From: Blautia parvula
GTDB lineage: Bacteria; Bacillota; Clostridia; Lachnospirales; Lachnospiraceae
Direction: 5' to 3'
DNA length: 64,000 bases
NCBI RefSeq assembly: GCF_020215665.1
Contig: NZ_CP084061.1
Location: 4,741,001 to 4,805,000 of the forward strand
The notes beneath the pieces are model-generated. The model made no database searches, was not told where the DNA came from, and worked only from the letters and a program-made list of their open reading frames with translations. The translations under genes were made by a program, and so were the position numbers. Below are positions 18,040 through 26,679 of the stretch, in pieces. Every line of letters starts with the position of its first letter. The stretch's first letter is position 1.

Positions 18040-19407
18040 ATGAGTAAAATAACACACGCAGCTACAAGAGCGGCTTTCGGAACTGCCATTGACGGAGTTC
18101 TGAAGTATGTCAGCAGGGACAGGAAAGAGCATATGATGAAGCTGGTGGACCTGTCTGAGAAATTTTTGGGAGACACCTTCCGCCAGCAGACTTATGATGG
18201 TGCCAGAAACCTGATTCTGGAGGATGGGAAGTGGATGCAGTTTATTGACAGGGCACTGAGCGAGCTGGACCCTCATGTGCTGAAGACGACTGCGCTGAAT
18301 CTGGGATTTGAGGCGGGATTTGCAGGGTTTAAGAAGACCAGGGAGCTTTCAGAGAAGCTGGATACCAACATACCCTGGATCATTCTCATGGACCCCACAA
18401 GCGCCTGCAATCTCCACTGTACGGGGTGCTGGGCCGCAGAGTACGGCAATAAACTGAATCTGACATTTGAGGATATGGACAGCATTATCACCCAGGGAAA
18501 AGAACTGGGGATCTATTTCTATATGATGACAGGCGGGGAACCGCTGGTGCGCAGAAAGGATATTATCCGTCTGTGCGAAAAGCACAGTGACTGTGCATTC
18601 CACGCTTTTACAAACGCCACGCTGATAGACGAGGAATTGTGCAGGGAAATGCAGAGGGTAGGGAACCTGTCTCTGTCTATCAGCCTGGAGGGATTTGAGG
18701 AGGTCAACGACGGAAGAAGAGGACAGGGTATCTACAAAAAAGTGCTGGATGCCATGGATCTGCTGAAAGCCCACGGGCTTATCTTCGGAACCTCTATCTG
18801 TTATACCAGGAACAATGTGGACGTGGTAAGCTCAGATGAGTTTTTGGATCTGATCATTGAAAAGGGCTGCCGTTTCACCTGGTATTTCCACTATATGCCG
18901 GTTGGAAATGACGCAGCCACAGAACTGCTCCCCACTCGGGAACAGAGGGAATATATGTACCACAGGGTACGCGAGATCCGAGCAAAAGAGGGAGGGAAAC
19001 CTATTTTTGCCATGGACTTCCAGAATGACGGCGGGTATGTGGGAGGCTGCATCGCAGGGGGAAGGTTCTACTGCCACATCAATCCCAACGGAGATATGGA
19101 ACCCTGTGTGTTTATCCATTATTCGGATGCCAATATACACAATAACACCCTGCTTGAATGTTTTCAGCAGCCCATTTTCCAGGCTTACCGCCGGGGCCAG
19201 CCTTTCAATGAAAATCACCTGCGCCCCTGCCCCATGCTGGAAAATCCGGAATGCTTAAAAGCCATGGTTGAAGAAACAGGCGCCAGATCCACAGACCTGC
19301 AGTCCCCGGAGAGCGCGGAGCATCTGTGCGAAAAATGTATGCCTTATGCAAAGGATTGGAAGGATAAGGCAGACGAACTGTGGGAGAACAGGAAAAGCAG
19401 AGGTTAA
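18040..19407 (+). CDS. Radical SAM protein with extended N-terminus and C-terminal Cys cluster
   Basis: The 455-aa protein is a radical SAM enzyme. The [4Fe-4S] motif CNLHCTGC lies at residues 123-130 (Cys123, 127, 130). It is followed by MMTGGEPL, which binds SAM, and by the strand-rich TIM barrel. The C-terminal third has more cysteines (CIAGGRFYCHINPNGDMEPC, PCPMLENPEC and LCEKC), consistent with a SPASM-like domain holding auxiliary clusters. The first 110 residues are an extra helical domain. Start ATG 18040 is used; the upstream AAGGAGGGATT supports it. A flippase-like membrane protein follows 28 bp downstream. The substrate is unknown, and no precursor peptide gene is visible upstream, so a RiPP role is not supported. 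Confidence 0.88.
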   Translation: MSKITHAATRAAFGTAIDGVLKYVSRDRKEHMMKLVDLSEKFLGDTFRQQTYDGARNLILEDGKWMQFIDRALSELDPHVLKTTALNLGFEAGFAGFKKTRELSEKLDTNIPWIILMDPTSACNLHCTGCWAAEYGNKLNLTFEDMDSIITQGKELGIYFYMMTGGEPLVRRKDIIRLCEKHSDCAFHAFTNATLIDEELCREMQRVGNLSLSISLEGFEEVNDGRRGQGIYKKVLDAMDLLKAHGLIFGTSICYTRNNVDVVSSDEFLDLIIEKGCRFTWYFHYMPVGNDAATELLPTREQREYMYHRVREIRAKEGGKPIFAMDFQNDGGYVGGCIAGGRFYCHINPNGDMEPCVFIHYSDANIHNNTLLECFQQPIFQAYRRGQPFNENHLRPCPMLENPECLKAMVEETGARSTDLQSPESAEHLCEKCMPYAKDWKDKADELWENRKSRG

Positions 19408-19435
19408 TCAGGCGAAATTGCAAGTGGTGAGGCAA

Positions 19436-20407
19436 ATGGCAAAAAGAAAATATATAAAATATGGCATAGTGGTTTTGATAACAGCTCTGCTGGTGTTTTA
19501 TTTTCGTGATTCCTGGGGAGAAACTGCCCGGGAGATCATGCATACTCCCTTAAAAAATGTTCTGGCCGTCACGGGTCTCTCCACTTGCTTTTTCTTAATA
19601 GATGGGAGAATCATACAAATGCTGGCAGGGCGCACAAAACAGGAATTCTCTGTGCGGCATGGAATCGGCTGTGCCTTCTACTGCGCACTTTTCAGGATGG
19701 TTACGTTCGGAAGCGGTACAGCCGTGGCCGAGGTGTTTTATCTGAACAAGAAAAAAGTATTGCCCGCAAAGGCCAGTTCCGCTGCGGTCGTGCAGTACAC
19801 GGCCCAGAGAATCGCAGTCGGAGTCTACGGTACTGCGGGCTTTCTTTTCCTCTCCCTGAAGAACAGACAGCTCCTGGGAAAATACCATACATATCTTCCT
19901 GCCGGAATCGGAATCTGCATTCTGATCGCAGCCGTGCTGCTGACCATCAGTGTATCGAAAACCGCAGCAGGATGTATCTTTCAAGCAGCGGATAGAGCAG
20001 CCGCAAAACACCCCAAATGGAAGGAAAAGCTTGAAAAAGCCAGAGAGCAGACGGAAATTCTCCAACAGGAAACAAGAGATCTGTTTCTCTATGACAGAAA
20101 AAGGCTGGCTGAAATTTTTCTATGCAGTCTTGCGAAAATGACATGCTGGTATCTGATTCCCTGTGTCATGCTCTGCGGACAGAACGGAAATTCCTTTGAC
20201 ACAGTGCTGCCTCTGACTGCAGTTTCTTACATGCTGTCAGGCGTGATTCCCGTGCCTGGAGGCTTTGGGTCTGTGGAAGGCATATTTTATCTTTTTTTTT
20301 CACCGCTGACCGGACAGGGAGCGGTATTGTCCGCCATTCTCATATTCCGCTTCGCGGTGACATTTTTTCCGGCCCTTATAGGTGCCTTCGTCTTTTTTAC
20401 CGAGTAA
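19436..20407 (+). CDS. Flippase-like / lysylphosphatidylglycerol synthase transmembrane-domain protein
   Basis: The 323-aa integral membrane protein resembles the MprF flippase-type (UPF0104) membrane domain, without any catalytic aminoacyltransferase domain. It has a basic N-terminus MAKRKYIKYG and about seven to eight hydrophobic segments. The family's conserved C-terminal region is clear: AVSYMLSGVIPVPGGFGSVEG, with the P-PGG-G-E pattern. ATG 19436 follows GTGAGG. It probably moves or handles a lipid at the cytoplasmic membrane. It is likely cotranscribed with the radical SAM gene, which suggests a shared membrane-lipid or envelope modification task (inference). Confidence 0.82.
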   Translation: MAKRKYIKYGIVVLITALLVFYFRDSWGETAREIMHTPLKNVLAVTGLSTCFFLIDGRIIQMLAGRTKQEFSVRHGIGCAFYCALFRMVTFGSGTAVAEVFYLNKKKVLPAKASSAAVVQYTAQRIAVGVYGTAGFLFLSLKNRQLLGKYHTYLPAGIGICILIAAVLLTISVSKTAAGCIFQAADRAAAKHPKWKEKLEKAREQTEILQQETRDLFLYDRKRLAEIFLCSLAKMTCWYLIPCVMLCGQNGNSFDTVLPLTAVSYMLSGVIPVPGGFGSVEGIFYLFFSPLTGQGAVLSAILIFRFAVTFFPALIGAFVFFTE

Positions 20408-20410
20408 TGC

Positions 20411-20439
20411 TTGTGTGCCGCGGTTTCCCGGGATATAAT
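20411..20439 (+). promoter_or_regulatory. Promoter of the SDR gene
   Basis: TTGTGT (20411-20416) and TATAAT (20434-20439) are spaced by 17 bp, about 60 bp before the ATG at 20502. Confidence 0.65.
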
Positions 20440-20501
20440 AAAACTTACAGACCGGGTGTATATCAAACCGGTAATTTTATGATTCGGGAGGAAAAAGAGA
20501 G

Positions 20502-21527
20502 ATGAGAGTGCTATTTATCGGAGGCACCGGAACCATCAGCATGGCGATCACCAGAAGGCTGCTGACAGAGGGACACAAAGTGTACCTGCTGAACCGGGGA
20601 ACACGAAACGGGGAGCTGCCTCCGGGAGCCATCGGGCTTACGGGAGATATTGAGGATGAGGAGCAGATAGGCAGGCTTACAGAGGGCATGAAATTTGACG
20701 TGGTGGCAGACTTCATTGCATTTGTGCCGGAGCACGTAGAGCGTGATTACAGGATGTTTAAGGGAAGGACCGGACAGTATATATTCATAAGCTCCGCGTC
20801 CGCATACCAGAAGCCCCCTTCTGACTACAGAATGACAGAGGGAACCCCGCTTGCCAACCCAAAATGGCAGTATTCCAGGGACAAGATCGCCTGCGAGGCG
20901 TTTCTTATGGAGAAATACAGGGAAGAAGGATTTCCCGTGACCATAGTACGTCCAAGCCATACTTATGACGAGCGCAGCATCCCTATGGGACTTCACGGCG
21001 ACAACGGAAGCTACCAGGTAGTCAAACGGATCAAAGAGGGAAAACCGGTGCTGATACCGGGAGACGGAACATCACTTTGGACGGTTACCCACAACTCCGA
21101 TTTTGCAAAAGGCTTTGTGGGCCTTATGGGAAACATCCATGCCATTGGCGAGGCAGTTCAGATCACCTCAGATGAAACTCTGACCTGGAACCAGATCTAT
21201 CAGACAGTTGCGGACGCGCTGGGCGTACCGCTTCATCCGGTGCGCGTCTCCAGTGATTTCCTGGATGCCTGTAGCGATTACGACTTCAACGGCAGCATGA
21301 TGGGGGATAAATCCAATTCCGTGGTATTTCTAAATGACAAACTGAAACGCCTGGTACCCGGCTTCACAGCCGTAAAACGCTTCGACCAGGGTGTCCGGGA
21401 AAGCCTTGCCTACATTGCATCCCATCCGGAATGCCAGAAAGAGGACCCGGAATTTGACGCCTTTTGTGACCGGGTAGTGGAAGCCCTGGAACGTGCAAAA
21501 GACTACGTGAGAAAAGGGATCTCATAA
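20502..21527 (+). CDS. NAD(P)-dependent epimerase/dehydratase (extended SDR family)
   Basis: The 341-aa protein is an extended short-chain dehydrogenase. The dinucleotide loop GGTGTI is at residues 7-12 (GxxGxI pattern) and the acidic or basic specificity region reads LLNRGTR. The catalytic YxxxK is present as YSRDK (Tyr124, Lys128), with SSASAY supplying the serine. It resembles NAD-dependent nucleotide-sugar epimerases and the chloroplast CSP41-type group. The substrate cannot be told from sequence. GGGAGG precedes ATG 20502. It is a single-gene unit with its own promoter and a strong terminator. Confidence 0.85.
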   Translation: MRVLFIGGTGTISMAITRRLLTEGHKVYLLNRGTRNGELPPGAIGLTGDIEDEEQIGRLTEGMKFDVVADFIAFVPEHVERDYRMFKGRTGQYIFISSASAYQKPPSDYRMTEGTPLANPKWQYSRDKIACEAFLMEKYREEGFPVTIVRPSHTYDERSIPMGLHGDNGSYQVVKRIKEGKPVLIPGDGTSLWTVTHNSDFAKGFVGLMGNIHAIGEAVQITSDETLTWNQIYQTVADALGVPLHPVRVSSDFLDACSDYDFNGSMMGDKSNSVVFLNDKLKRLVPGFTAVKRFDQGVRESLAYIASHPECQKEDPEFDAFCDRVVEALERAKDYVRKGIS

Positions 21528-21532
21528 AACAA

Positions 21533-21585
21533 GGGACAGACATACCGGATAATTGTAAAATCACCGGTACGTCTGTCCCATTTTC
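21533..21585. terminator. Bidirectional terminator between SDR and yqeY-like gene
   Basis: A long stem GGGACAGAC..ACCGG pairs with CCGGT.GTCTGTCCC (21533-21579). T-rich sequence flanks it on both strands (ATTTTCTT on plus, TTGTTTTAT on minus). It lies between convergent genes. Confidence 0.85.
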
Positions 21586-21624
21586 TTCCTGATCCATAAC
21601 CATTCGGCCGCCTGAACAGCTGCC

Positions 21625-22071
21625 TTAATTCATCATACTTCCCAACACCTGGTTCACCAGCTTGCCGTCTGCGATTCCCTTTACTTTCGGCATCAGGACC
21701 TTCATGATCTTTCCTTTATCCTTACCGGTAGGAGCCTCAATCTCCAGCTCTTTCAACACACCGGCGATCACTTCCCTGATCTCCTCCTCATTCAGCATTT
21801 TCGGAGCAAATTCTTCATAGACAGCAATACGCTTTGTACACTCATCAATAATTTCACTTCTATCTGCAGGAGTCATTTCCAGAGTTTCTTTTGTCTGTTT
21901 GATCTCTTTTAACACCACTTCATTCTCTTCCGCCTCAGTCAGGTCTTCTCTCTTATCAATGGCTTTATTTTTCAGAGCTGACAGCAGCATGGACAAAGAA
22001 TCCTTACGTTCTTTCTCACCGGCTTTCATAGCAGCGACCATGGCTTTTCTTACTTCATCAATTTTACTCAT
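21625..22071 (-). CDS. GatB/YqeY domain-containing protein
   Basis: The 148-aa protein is of the YqeY family, the small helical domain related to the tail of the amidotransferase subunit GatB. Visible are the two three-helix subdomains: MSKIDEVRKAMVAAMKAGEKERKDSLSMLLSALKNKAID and the C-terminal GKDKGKIMKVLMPKVKGIADGKLVNQVL. The C-terminal part matches the tRNA-binding tail found in GatB. Stand-alone YqeY proteins are widespread and their exact role is unclear. ATG 22071 is preceded by AAGGAGATT and is preferred over an upstream in-frame start that lacks a site. Confidence 0.93.
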   Translation of the reverse strand: MSKIDEVRKAMVAAMKAGEKERKDSLSMLLSALKNKAIDKREDLTEAEENEVVLKEIKQTKETLEMTPADRSEIIDECTKRIAVYEEFAPKMLNEEEIREVIAGVLKELEIEAPTGKDKGKIMKVLMPKVKGIADGKLVNQVLGSMMN

Positions 22072-22235
22072 TGTCGGAATCTCCTTTTCATTTTTTATAA
22101 CGCGCAAAACCTATCACGTTCCCGTCCATTAGTATACCACTATCATTTCCCTCTTTCCACATTTTTATTTATAATGTCAGACGATGAGAATCGTCAAGAT
22201 GTTTTTATCTTTTATACCTCCCGCAGATGGTGTCA

Positions 22236-22408
22236 GGGATGTCGGGGCGGTGTCTTCCTTTGACAGACATTGCGGCAGTGAACCGGAAAATCCACCGTTT
22301 ACGGAAACTTAGGCGCGACGGCTCTTCCGGAGCGTCTTAGTTGCAGTTAACGGTTAGTTGGAGGCGAACGGAGCTGGCTGTCAAAGGAAGACACCGCCCC
22401 GGCATCCC
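22236..22408. repeat. Structured intergenic element with 31-bp terminal inverted repeats
   Basis: The 173-bp element has 31-bp arms (22236-22266 and 22378-22408) that match with a single mismatch when inverted. The 111-bp interior is itself foldable: GAC-GCTC/GAGC-GTC forms a tip hairpin near 22317-22336, and CCGTT/AACGG and AACT/AGTT pair around it. No ORF is visible. It occupies most of the 349-bp gap between the yqeY-like and TRIC genes. Its form suggests a mobile intergenic repeat (MITE/REP-like) or a large structured RNA. Confidence 0.7.
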
Positions 22409-22420
22409 GTCCGCCCTTCT

Positions 22421-23059
22421 TCATCTAACCCGTAGCAAATTCCACCTAAAATAAGCCGCCAGCAGCCGAATCACCACCGTAACGATCAACCCCAAAATAA
22501 CCCCCGCCGGCTCCCCCATAGAATCCCTGCACACAACACATACAATCCCGCCGGCAATAGAAGCACACGCATAAATCTCCCTTACCAGAATATAAGGCGT
22601 CTCCCCTGCCATAATATCCCTCAGCACACCCCCGCCGACTCCCGTGAGCACACCCACAAACACAAAAAAGAACGTATTATTATCCGTCACCACACTGGCT
22701 GCTGCCTGAATCCCCACCACCGTGAAAATCCCCAGCCCCAGAGTATCACACAGCATCATCACGTTATCATAATACTTATTCTTAGCCCTTGATTTAAGAA
22801 TCTCCGGATTCGTATAAGTAATAGCAAAAAGCAATGTAGAAGTCAGTATGGCAAAAAGCACATACACCGGCTTGGCAAATGCGGTAGGCGGAGTGATTCC
22901 CAATATAATATCCCGCATCATACCACCGCCCACCGCCGTGGTAGCTCCCAGAATATTAACCCCGAAGATATCCATTTTTTTCTCAATGGCGATCATTGCC
23001 CCTGATGAGGCGAAAGCCACTGTGCCTATTATTTCCAGTACAAAGATAAAGGTATCCAT
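22421..23059 (-). CDS. TRIC-like cation channel protein (UPF0126 family)
   Basis: The 212-aa membrane protein has about seven hydrophobic helices and two copies of the family's signature: TTAVGGGMMRDIILG (about 40-54) and LTGVGGGVLRDIMAGETP in the second half. This duplicated glycine motif is typical of bacterial trimeric intracellular cation (TRIC) channel homologues, once called YicG/UPF0126. Bacterial members form trimeric K+-permeable channels. Upstream in-frame starts exist, but ATG 23059 follows AAAGGGGAAAAT and gives the family length. The gene ends close to the structured repeat. Confidence 0.92.
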   Translation of the reverse strand: MDTFIFVLEIIGTVAFASSGAMIAIEKKMDIFGVNILGATTAVGGGMMRDIILGITPPTAFAKPVYVLFAILTSTLLFAITYTNPEILKSRAKNKYYDNVMMLCDTLGLGIFTVVGIQAAASVVTDNNTFFFVFVGVLTGVGGGVLRDIMAGETPYILVREIYACASIAGGIVCVVCRDSMGEPAGVILGLIVTVVIRLLAAYFRWNLLRVR

Positions 23060-23235
23060 ATTTTCCCCTTTGAAATATATTTTATTATCCATTATACGAT
23101 AAACATATAAAAAAATCGTCAGAAACGGACATAATATTATACGGAAATATAAAAAGTACACGTTTACCATTTTCTTTGATCTTCGCAGATATATTTATAT
23201 AAAATATAATAAAATGTGTAAAAATGAATAAAATA

Positions 23236-23244
23236 TGTTATAAT
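23236..23244 (+). promoter_or_regulatory. Extended -10 promoter of the ATPase-nuclease pair
   Basis: TGTTATAAT is an extended -10 element, 30 bp before the ATG at 23274, in a very AT-rich stretch. It resembles the extended -10 in front of the other AT-rich ATPase gene (4219-4227). Confidence 0.45.
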
Positions 23245-23273
23245 TATAATAATTTATATTATGAGGTGATAAT

Positions 23274-24458
23274 ATGGGATTAAAAGCAGAAAATGTATTT
23301 AAACCGGGGGCATATCCGGAATATACATATGTATCCAGAAACTATGAAAATACAGGCATATCGTATGAGCTGCGTTTAAAGCAGGCGTTAAGGACGGCGG
23401 GATGCCTGACTTCCCTGATCGGCCCTTCTAAAATGGGAAAGACGATATTATGTGAAACGGTGATTGGCTTTGATAATATTGTTGAAGTTTCCGGTGCTGA
23501 TTTTAATAATAATGCTGACTTTTGGGCCACTGTAGCAGCAAAAGTAGAGCTACCTTATTTGGGTGAGATCACAACAGAGAGAGAGATGAAGGAAGGAGAA
23601 GCGAAAGAAACAGACAGTAAAAGCGAAAGATATGTACTATCTAAGGATAAAGTCATTCAATATTATAAAGACCATGATAAAGTGCTGGTAATTGATGATT
23701 TCCATTATGCGTCTAAGGAAATGCAGATGATAATGGCACAGCAGCTGAAAGATGCCATCAGAAGAGAATTGAAGGTGGTGGTGGTTTCCCTGCCGCATAG
23801 GTCAGATGACGCAATACGGCAGAATGCTGATCTGTCAGGAAGACTGAGCTTGATCAATATTGAGGCGTGGAAAAAAGAAGATCTGAAGGAAATCGCACTA
23901 AAAGGCTTTAAACAGCTCAATATTAAAATAACAGATGAAGTTGCTGACCGGCTGGCTGTTGAATGTCTGACATCACCACAGCTAATGCAGTATATCTGTC
24001 TGAGTATCTGTACATTGCTGGAGGATAAAAATGAAGACACAGTAAATGAAAATATTCTGGAAACAGCATATAGATTTACAACAGTTAATTTTAATTATTA
24101 TGATGTAGTGAATGTAATGTCTAAAGGACCGAATACACGAGGAAAGAAAAGAAATAAATATAAAACTGTGACAGGAAGAGAATTGGATCTATATGGATTG
24201 ATCGTAGAATCGTTAGCGAAAAATCCCCCTGTTATGGAGCTGGATTTTGACGCAGTTTATGACAGAATAGTAAAATTGATTCCGGAGAAAGAAGGTAGAC
24301 CGGATAAACAGTCAGTGAAAACCCATTTGAATAATCTGCATCTTATACTGAAAGAGAAAGAAGAGATATACAAAGCCATTGACTGGAAAGACGGCAAGGT
24401 TTATATTTTGGATCCGCTGTTTTTATTTTATCTGCGATGGGGAAGAATAGGTGAATAA
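23274..24458 (+). CDS. AAA-type ATPase of a two-gene putative defence module
   Basis: The 394-aa protein is a P-loop ATPase. The Walker A motif GPSKMGKT lies at residues 50-57 and Walker B VLVIDDFHY at 137-145. A sensor-like strand follows (VVVVSLPHRSDD), then a helical lid with LTSPQLMQYICLSICTLLED. This layout resembles the Orc/TniB-like AAA group. The C-terminal region (about 300-394) looks like a winged-helix module ending FLFYLRWGRIGE. GAGGTGATAAT precedes ATG 23274. The next gene starts 8 bp inside its end, so the two products are probably made in fixed ratio and act together. The region is much more AT-rich than its surroundings. The function is inferred from the pairing with a nuclease. 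Confidence 0.8.
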   Translation: MGLKAENVFKPGAYPEYTYVSRNYENTGISYELRLKQALRTAGCLTSLIGPSKMGKTILCETVIGFDNIVEVSGADFNNNADFWATVAAKVELPYLGEITTEREMKEGEAKETDSKSERYVLSKDKVIQYYKDHDKVLVIDDFHYASKEMQMIMAQQLKDAIRRELKVVVVSLPHRSDDAIRQNADLSGRLSLINIEAWKKEDLKEIALKGFKQLNIKITDEVADRLAVECLTSPQLMQYICLSICTLLEDKNEDTVNENILETAYRFTTVNFNYYDVVNVMSKGPNTRGKKRNKYKTVTGRELDLYGLIVESLAKNPPVMELDFDAVYDRIVKLIPEKEGRPDKQSVKTHLNNLHLILKEKEEIYKAIDWKDGKVYILDPLFLFYLRWGRIGE

Positions 24459-25194
24459 TTTGTTAAAGGATTATATAGAAGCGCTGAAAGGGATAGATAC
24501 AATAGAGAAATATGAGTTATTTATCCCGAAGTTGAATGAAATGCTGCAGCAGGAGGCTTATAATGCTGAGATTATCCGGGCAGTCCGAAACAGGGAAACG
24601 TATATGTCCAATAGGTTTTCAAAGGAATCCGCTACAGATAATATGCTGAAAGCAAAAGAGAAACTGATATTCTATTTGAACAGTATTTTGTCGGAAAACG
24701 ATGAAAGTCCATCACAGACGGTTCAATTTTATATTGAAAAGTATTTAAATAATTTTTATTCATTTTTAGAGGCATTGAGGGAAGTAAGCCCACACAAAAG
24801 AGCATCGCTAAAAGCAGAAAATATGCAGGAAATACGAATAGAAAATGAATATGATCTGCAGCATTTACTATTCGCAGCTCTGAAACCGTTATGTTTGGAT
24901 GCCAGGAAAGAAGTGACCGAGGATTCAGGAGTCGGAGCCGTAAGAAGTGATATAAAAATTCCTTCTGTCAACACTGTCATTGAAGCAAAATGTACAAGGA
25001 ACACAATGAATTTAAAGAAGCTGACAGAGGAAATAGAAGCTGACATTGTACATTATGATGCTGATTATATATATTTTTACATTTATGACAGAGAAAAAAT
25101 TATAAAAGATAAGTATACTTTTGAAATAAACTTTAACCGAAACTTTGATGGTAAAGTAATAAGGGCTGTTATATTACAACCTGTGCATATGTAA
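24451..25194 (+). CDS. Nuclease with DpnII/MboI-type PD-(D/E)XK domain
   Basis: The 247-aa protein has a helical N-terminal half (1-125) of unknown type. Its C-terminal domain (about 128-243) matches the REase_DpnII-MboI pattern: ENEYDLQHLLFAALKPL, then Asp167 in VRSDI, Glu178 and Lys180 in VIEAKCTR, and later EIEADIVHYDADYIYFYIYD. These are the acidic and basic residues of a PD-(D/E)XK metal-dependent nuclease, and all are kept, so the enzyme should be active. It starts with GTG at 24451, overlapping the ATPase stop by 8 bp. No methyltransferase is nearby, so it is not a classical restriction system. Confidence 0.8.
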   Translation: MNNLLKDYIEALKGIDTIEKYELFIPKLNEMLQQEAYNAEIIRAVRNRETYMSNRFSKESATDNMLKAKEKLIFYLNSILSENDESPSQTVQFYIEKYLNNFYSFLEALREVSPHKRASLKAENMQEIRIENEYDLQHLLFAALKPLCLDARKEVTEDSGVGAVRSDIKIPSVNTVIEAKCTRNTMNLKKLTEEIEADIVHYDADYIYFYIYDREKIIKDKYTFEINFNRNFDGKVIRAVILQPVHM

Positions 25195-25282
25195 AGAGGT
25201 ACGGAATTGTGTCAGATGATTTGACTTTTCCTCCTGTCTTTGATACATTAAAGCTACATACTTCAAAAAGCTAACGCATCAA

Positions 25283-25319
25283 CCGGTCAGGGGACAAAAG
25301 CTGGCTGCCCCGGTACCGG
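25283..25319 (+). promoter_or_regulatory. Hairpin just before the NSS transporter ribosome binding site
   Basis: CCGGT-ca-GGGG (25283-25293) pairs with CCCC-GGT-ACCGG (25308-25319), 8 bp before GGAGG. There is no T run, so it is not a terminator. It could shape translation of the transporter or be the end of a leader structure. I could not match it to a known riboswitch. Confidence 0.4.
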
Positions 25320-25339
25320 ATCACACGGAGGAAAAGAAA

Positions 25340-26659
25340 ATGCAGAAACACAATAACGGCAGCTTCACCAATTCCCTGGGCTTTGTACTGGCCTGTGTGG
25401 GCTCTGCGGTGGGGCTTGGGAATATATGGATGTTCCCATACAGACTGGGAGAATACGGAGGCGCGGCTTTTCTGATCCCGTATCTCTTCTTTATCTGCCT
25501 GTTCGGTTTTGTCGGCCTGTCGGCTGAGTTTGCCATAGGGCGCCGGGCGGGAACAGGTACCCTTGGCTCTTACGAATACTGCTGGGAATCCAGAAAGAAG
25601 GGAAAGATCGGAAAGGTACTGGGCTGGATTCCGCTGTTAGGTTCTCTGGGGATCGCCATCGGCTATTCCATCATCATCGGCTGGGTGCTCCGCTTCCTGG
25701 CAGGCTCTGTGACAAATACAGTGCTCACAGAGGATTCCGCAGAATTTTTCGGACAGGTAACAGCCAATATGAAAAACCTGCCCTGGCATGTTCTTGTCAT
25801 TGCCATTACCGTGATCATCCTGATCACCGGAGCGGTGAATCAGATTGAGAGGGCGAATAAGATTCTGATGCCCCTGTTTTTCATCCTTTTTGCCATTCTG
25901 GCGGTGAGAGTGTTCTTCCTGCCGGGGTCCCATGAGGGGTACCGTTTCCTGTTCGTGCCCAAATGGGAGGCGCTGGCGAAGGTGGATACCTGGGTCATGG
26001 CTATGGGACAGGCGTTTTTCTCATTGTCTATCACAGGTTCGGGCATGATCGTTTACGGCTCCTACCTGAGCAAAAAGGAAGATATCCCCAAATCTTCCAT
26101 ACAGACAGCAGTCTTTGATACCATTGCGGCCATGCTGGCAGCCCTGGCTATCATGCCGGCTGTGTTTGCCTTCGGGATCGAGCCATCCGCAGGTCCGTCC
26201 CTGATGTTCATTACGATACCGAATATCTTCAAGCAGATGCCCATGGGCCGGCTTTTTGCCGTGATCTTCTTCCTCTCCGTCTGCTTTGCGGGTATCACAT
26301 CCCTCATCAATATGTTTGAGGCGGTGATCGAGAGCTGGCAGCAGAAGTTCGGTCTGCAGAGGACAAAAGCAGTTGCCCTCTGCGGCGGTGTTGCACTTGC
26401 AGTAGGGCTGCTTCTGGAGGAGGAGTCTAAGGTGGGGCACTGGATGGATTTTATCACCATCATCATCGTGCCGTTCGGAGCCGTGCTGGGAGCTGTTTCC
26501 ATCTACTATGTCCTTGGATTTGACAAGATTAGGGAAGAGCTGGAGGAGGGCAGGAAAAAGCCCCTTCCGAAAGCCTTTAAAGTGGCTGCAAAGTATCTGT
26601 ACGTGCCCCTGGCAGTCATCGTATTTATACTGGGCCTCATCTATAAAGGAATCGGATGA
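25340..26659 (+). CDS. Sodium-dependent transporter, NSS/SNF family
   Basis: The 439-aa protein belongs to the neurotransmitter:sodium symporter family (LeuT fold), importing an amino acid or amine with Na+. The family start is clear: FTNSLGFVLACVGSAVGLGNIWMFPYRLGEYGGAAFLIPY, where the GSAVGLGN loop contributes to Na+ and substrate binding in TM1. About eleven hydrophobic segments follow, with the TM6-like SLSITGSGMIVYGSYL. Bacterial members often have 11 helices and about 440-450 aa, as here. Substrate is not predictable. ATG 25340 follows GGAGGAAAAG. Confidence 0.94.
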   Translation: MQKHNNGSFTNSLGFVLACVGSAVGLGNIWMFPYRLGEYGGAAFLIPYLFFICLFGFVGLSAEFAIGRRAGTGTLGSYEYCWESRKKGKIGKVLGWIPLLGSLGIAIGYSIIIGWVLRFLAGSVTNTVLTEDSAEFFGQVTANMKNLPWHVLVIAITVIILITGAVNQIERANKILMPLFFILFAILAVRVFFLPGSHEGYRFLFVPKWEALAKVDTWVMAMGQAFFSLSITGSGMIVYGSYLSKKEDIPKSSIQTAVFDTIAAMLAALAIMPAVFAFGIEPSAGPSLMFITIPNIFKQMPMGRLFAVIFFLSVCFAGITSLINMFEAVIESWQQKFGLQRTKAVALCGGVALAVGLLLEEESKVGHWMDFITIIIVPFGAVLGAVSIYYVLGFDKIREELEEGRKKPLPKAFKVAAKYLYVPLAVIVFILGLIYKGIG

Positions 26660-26679
26660 CGCTCCTGTCATAATGTAAA

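Noticed and set aside
25195-25339. Glycine-type riboswitch before the NSS transporter
   Set aside because: The characteristic conserved segments of that riboswitch are not present; only a simple hairpin can be supported.
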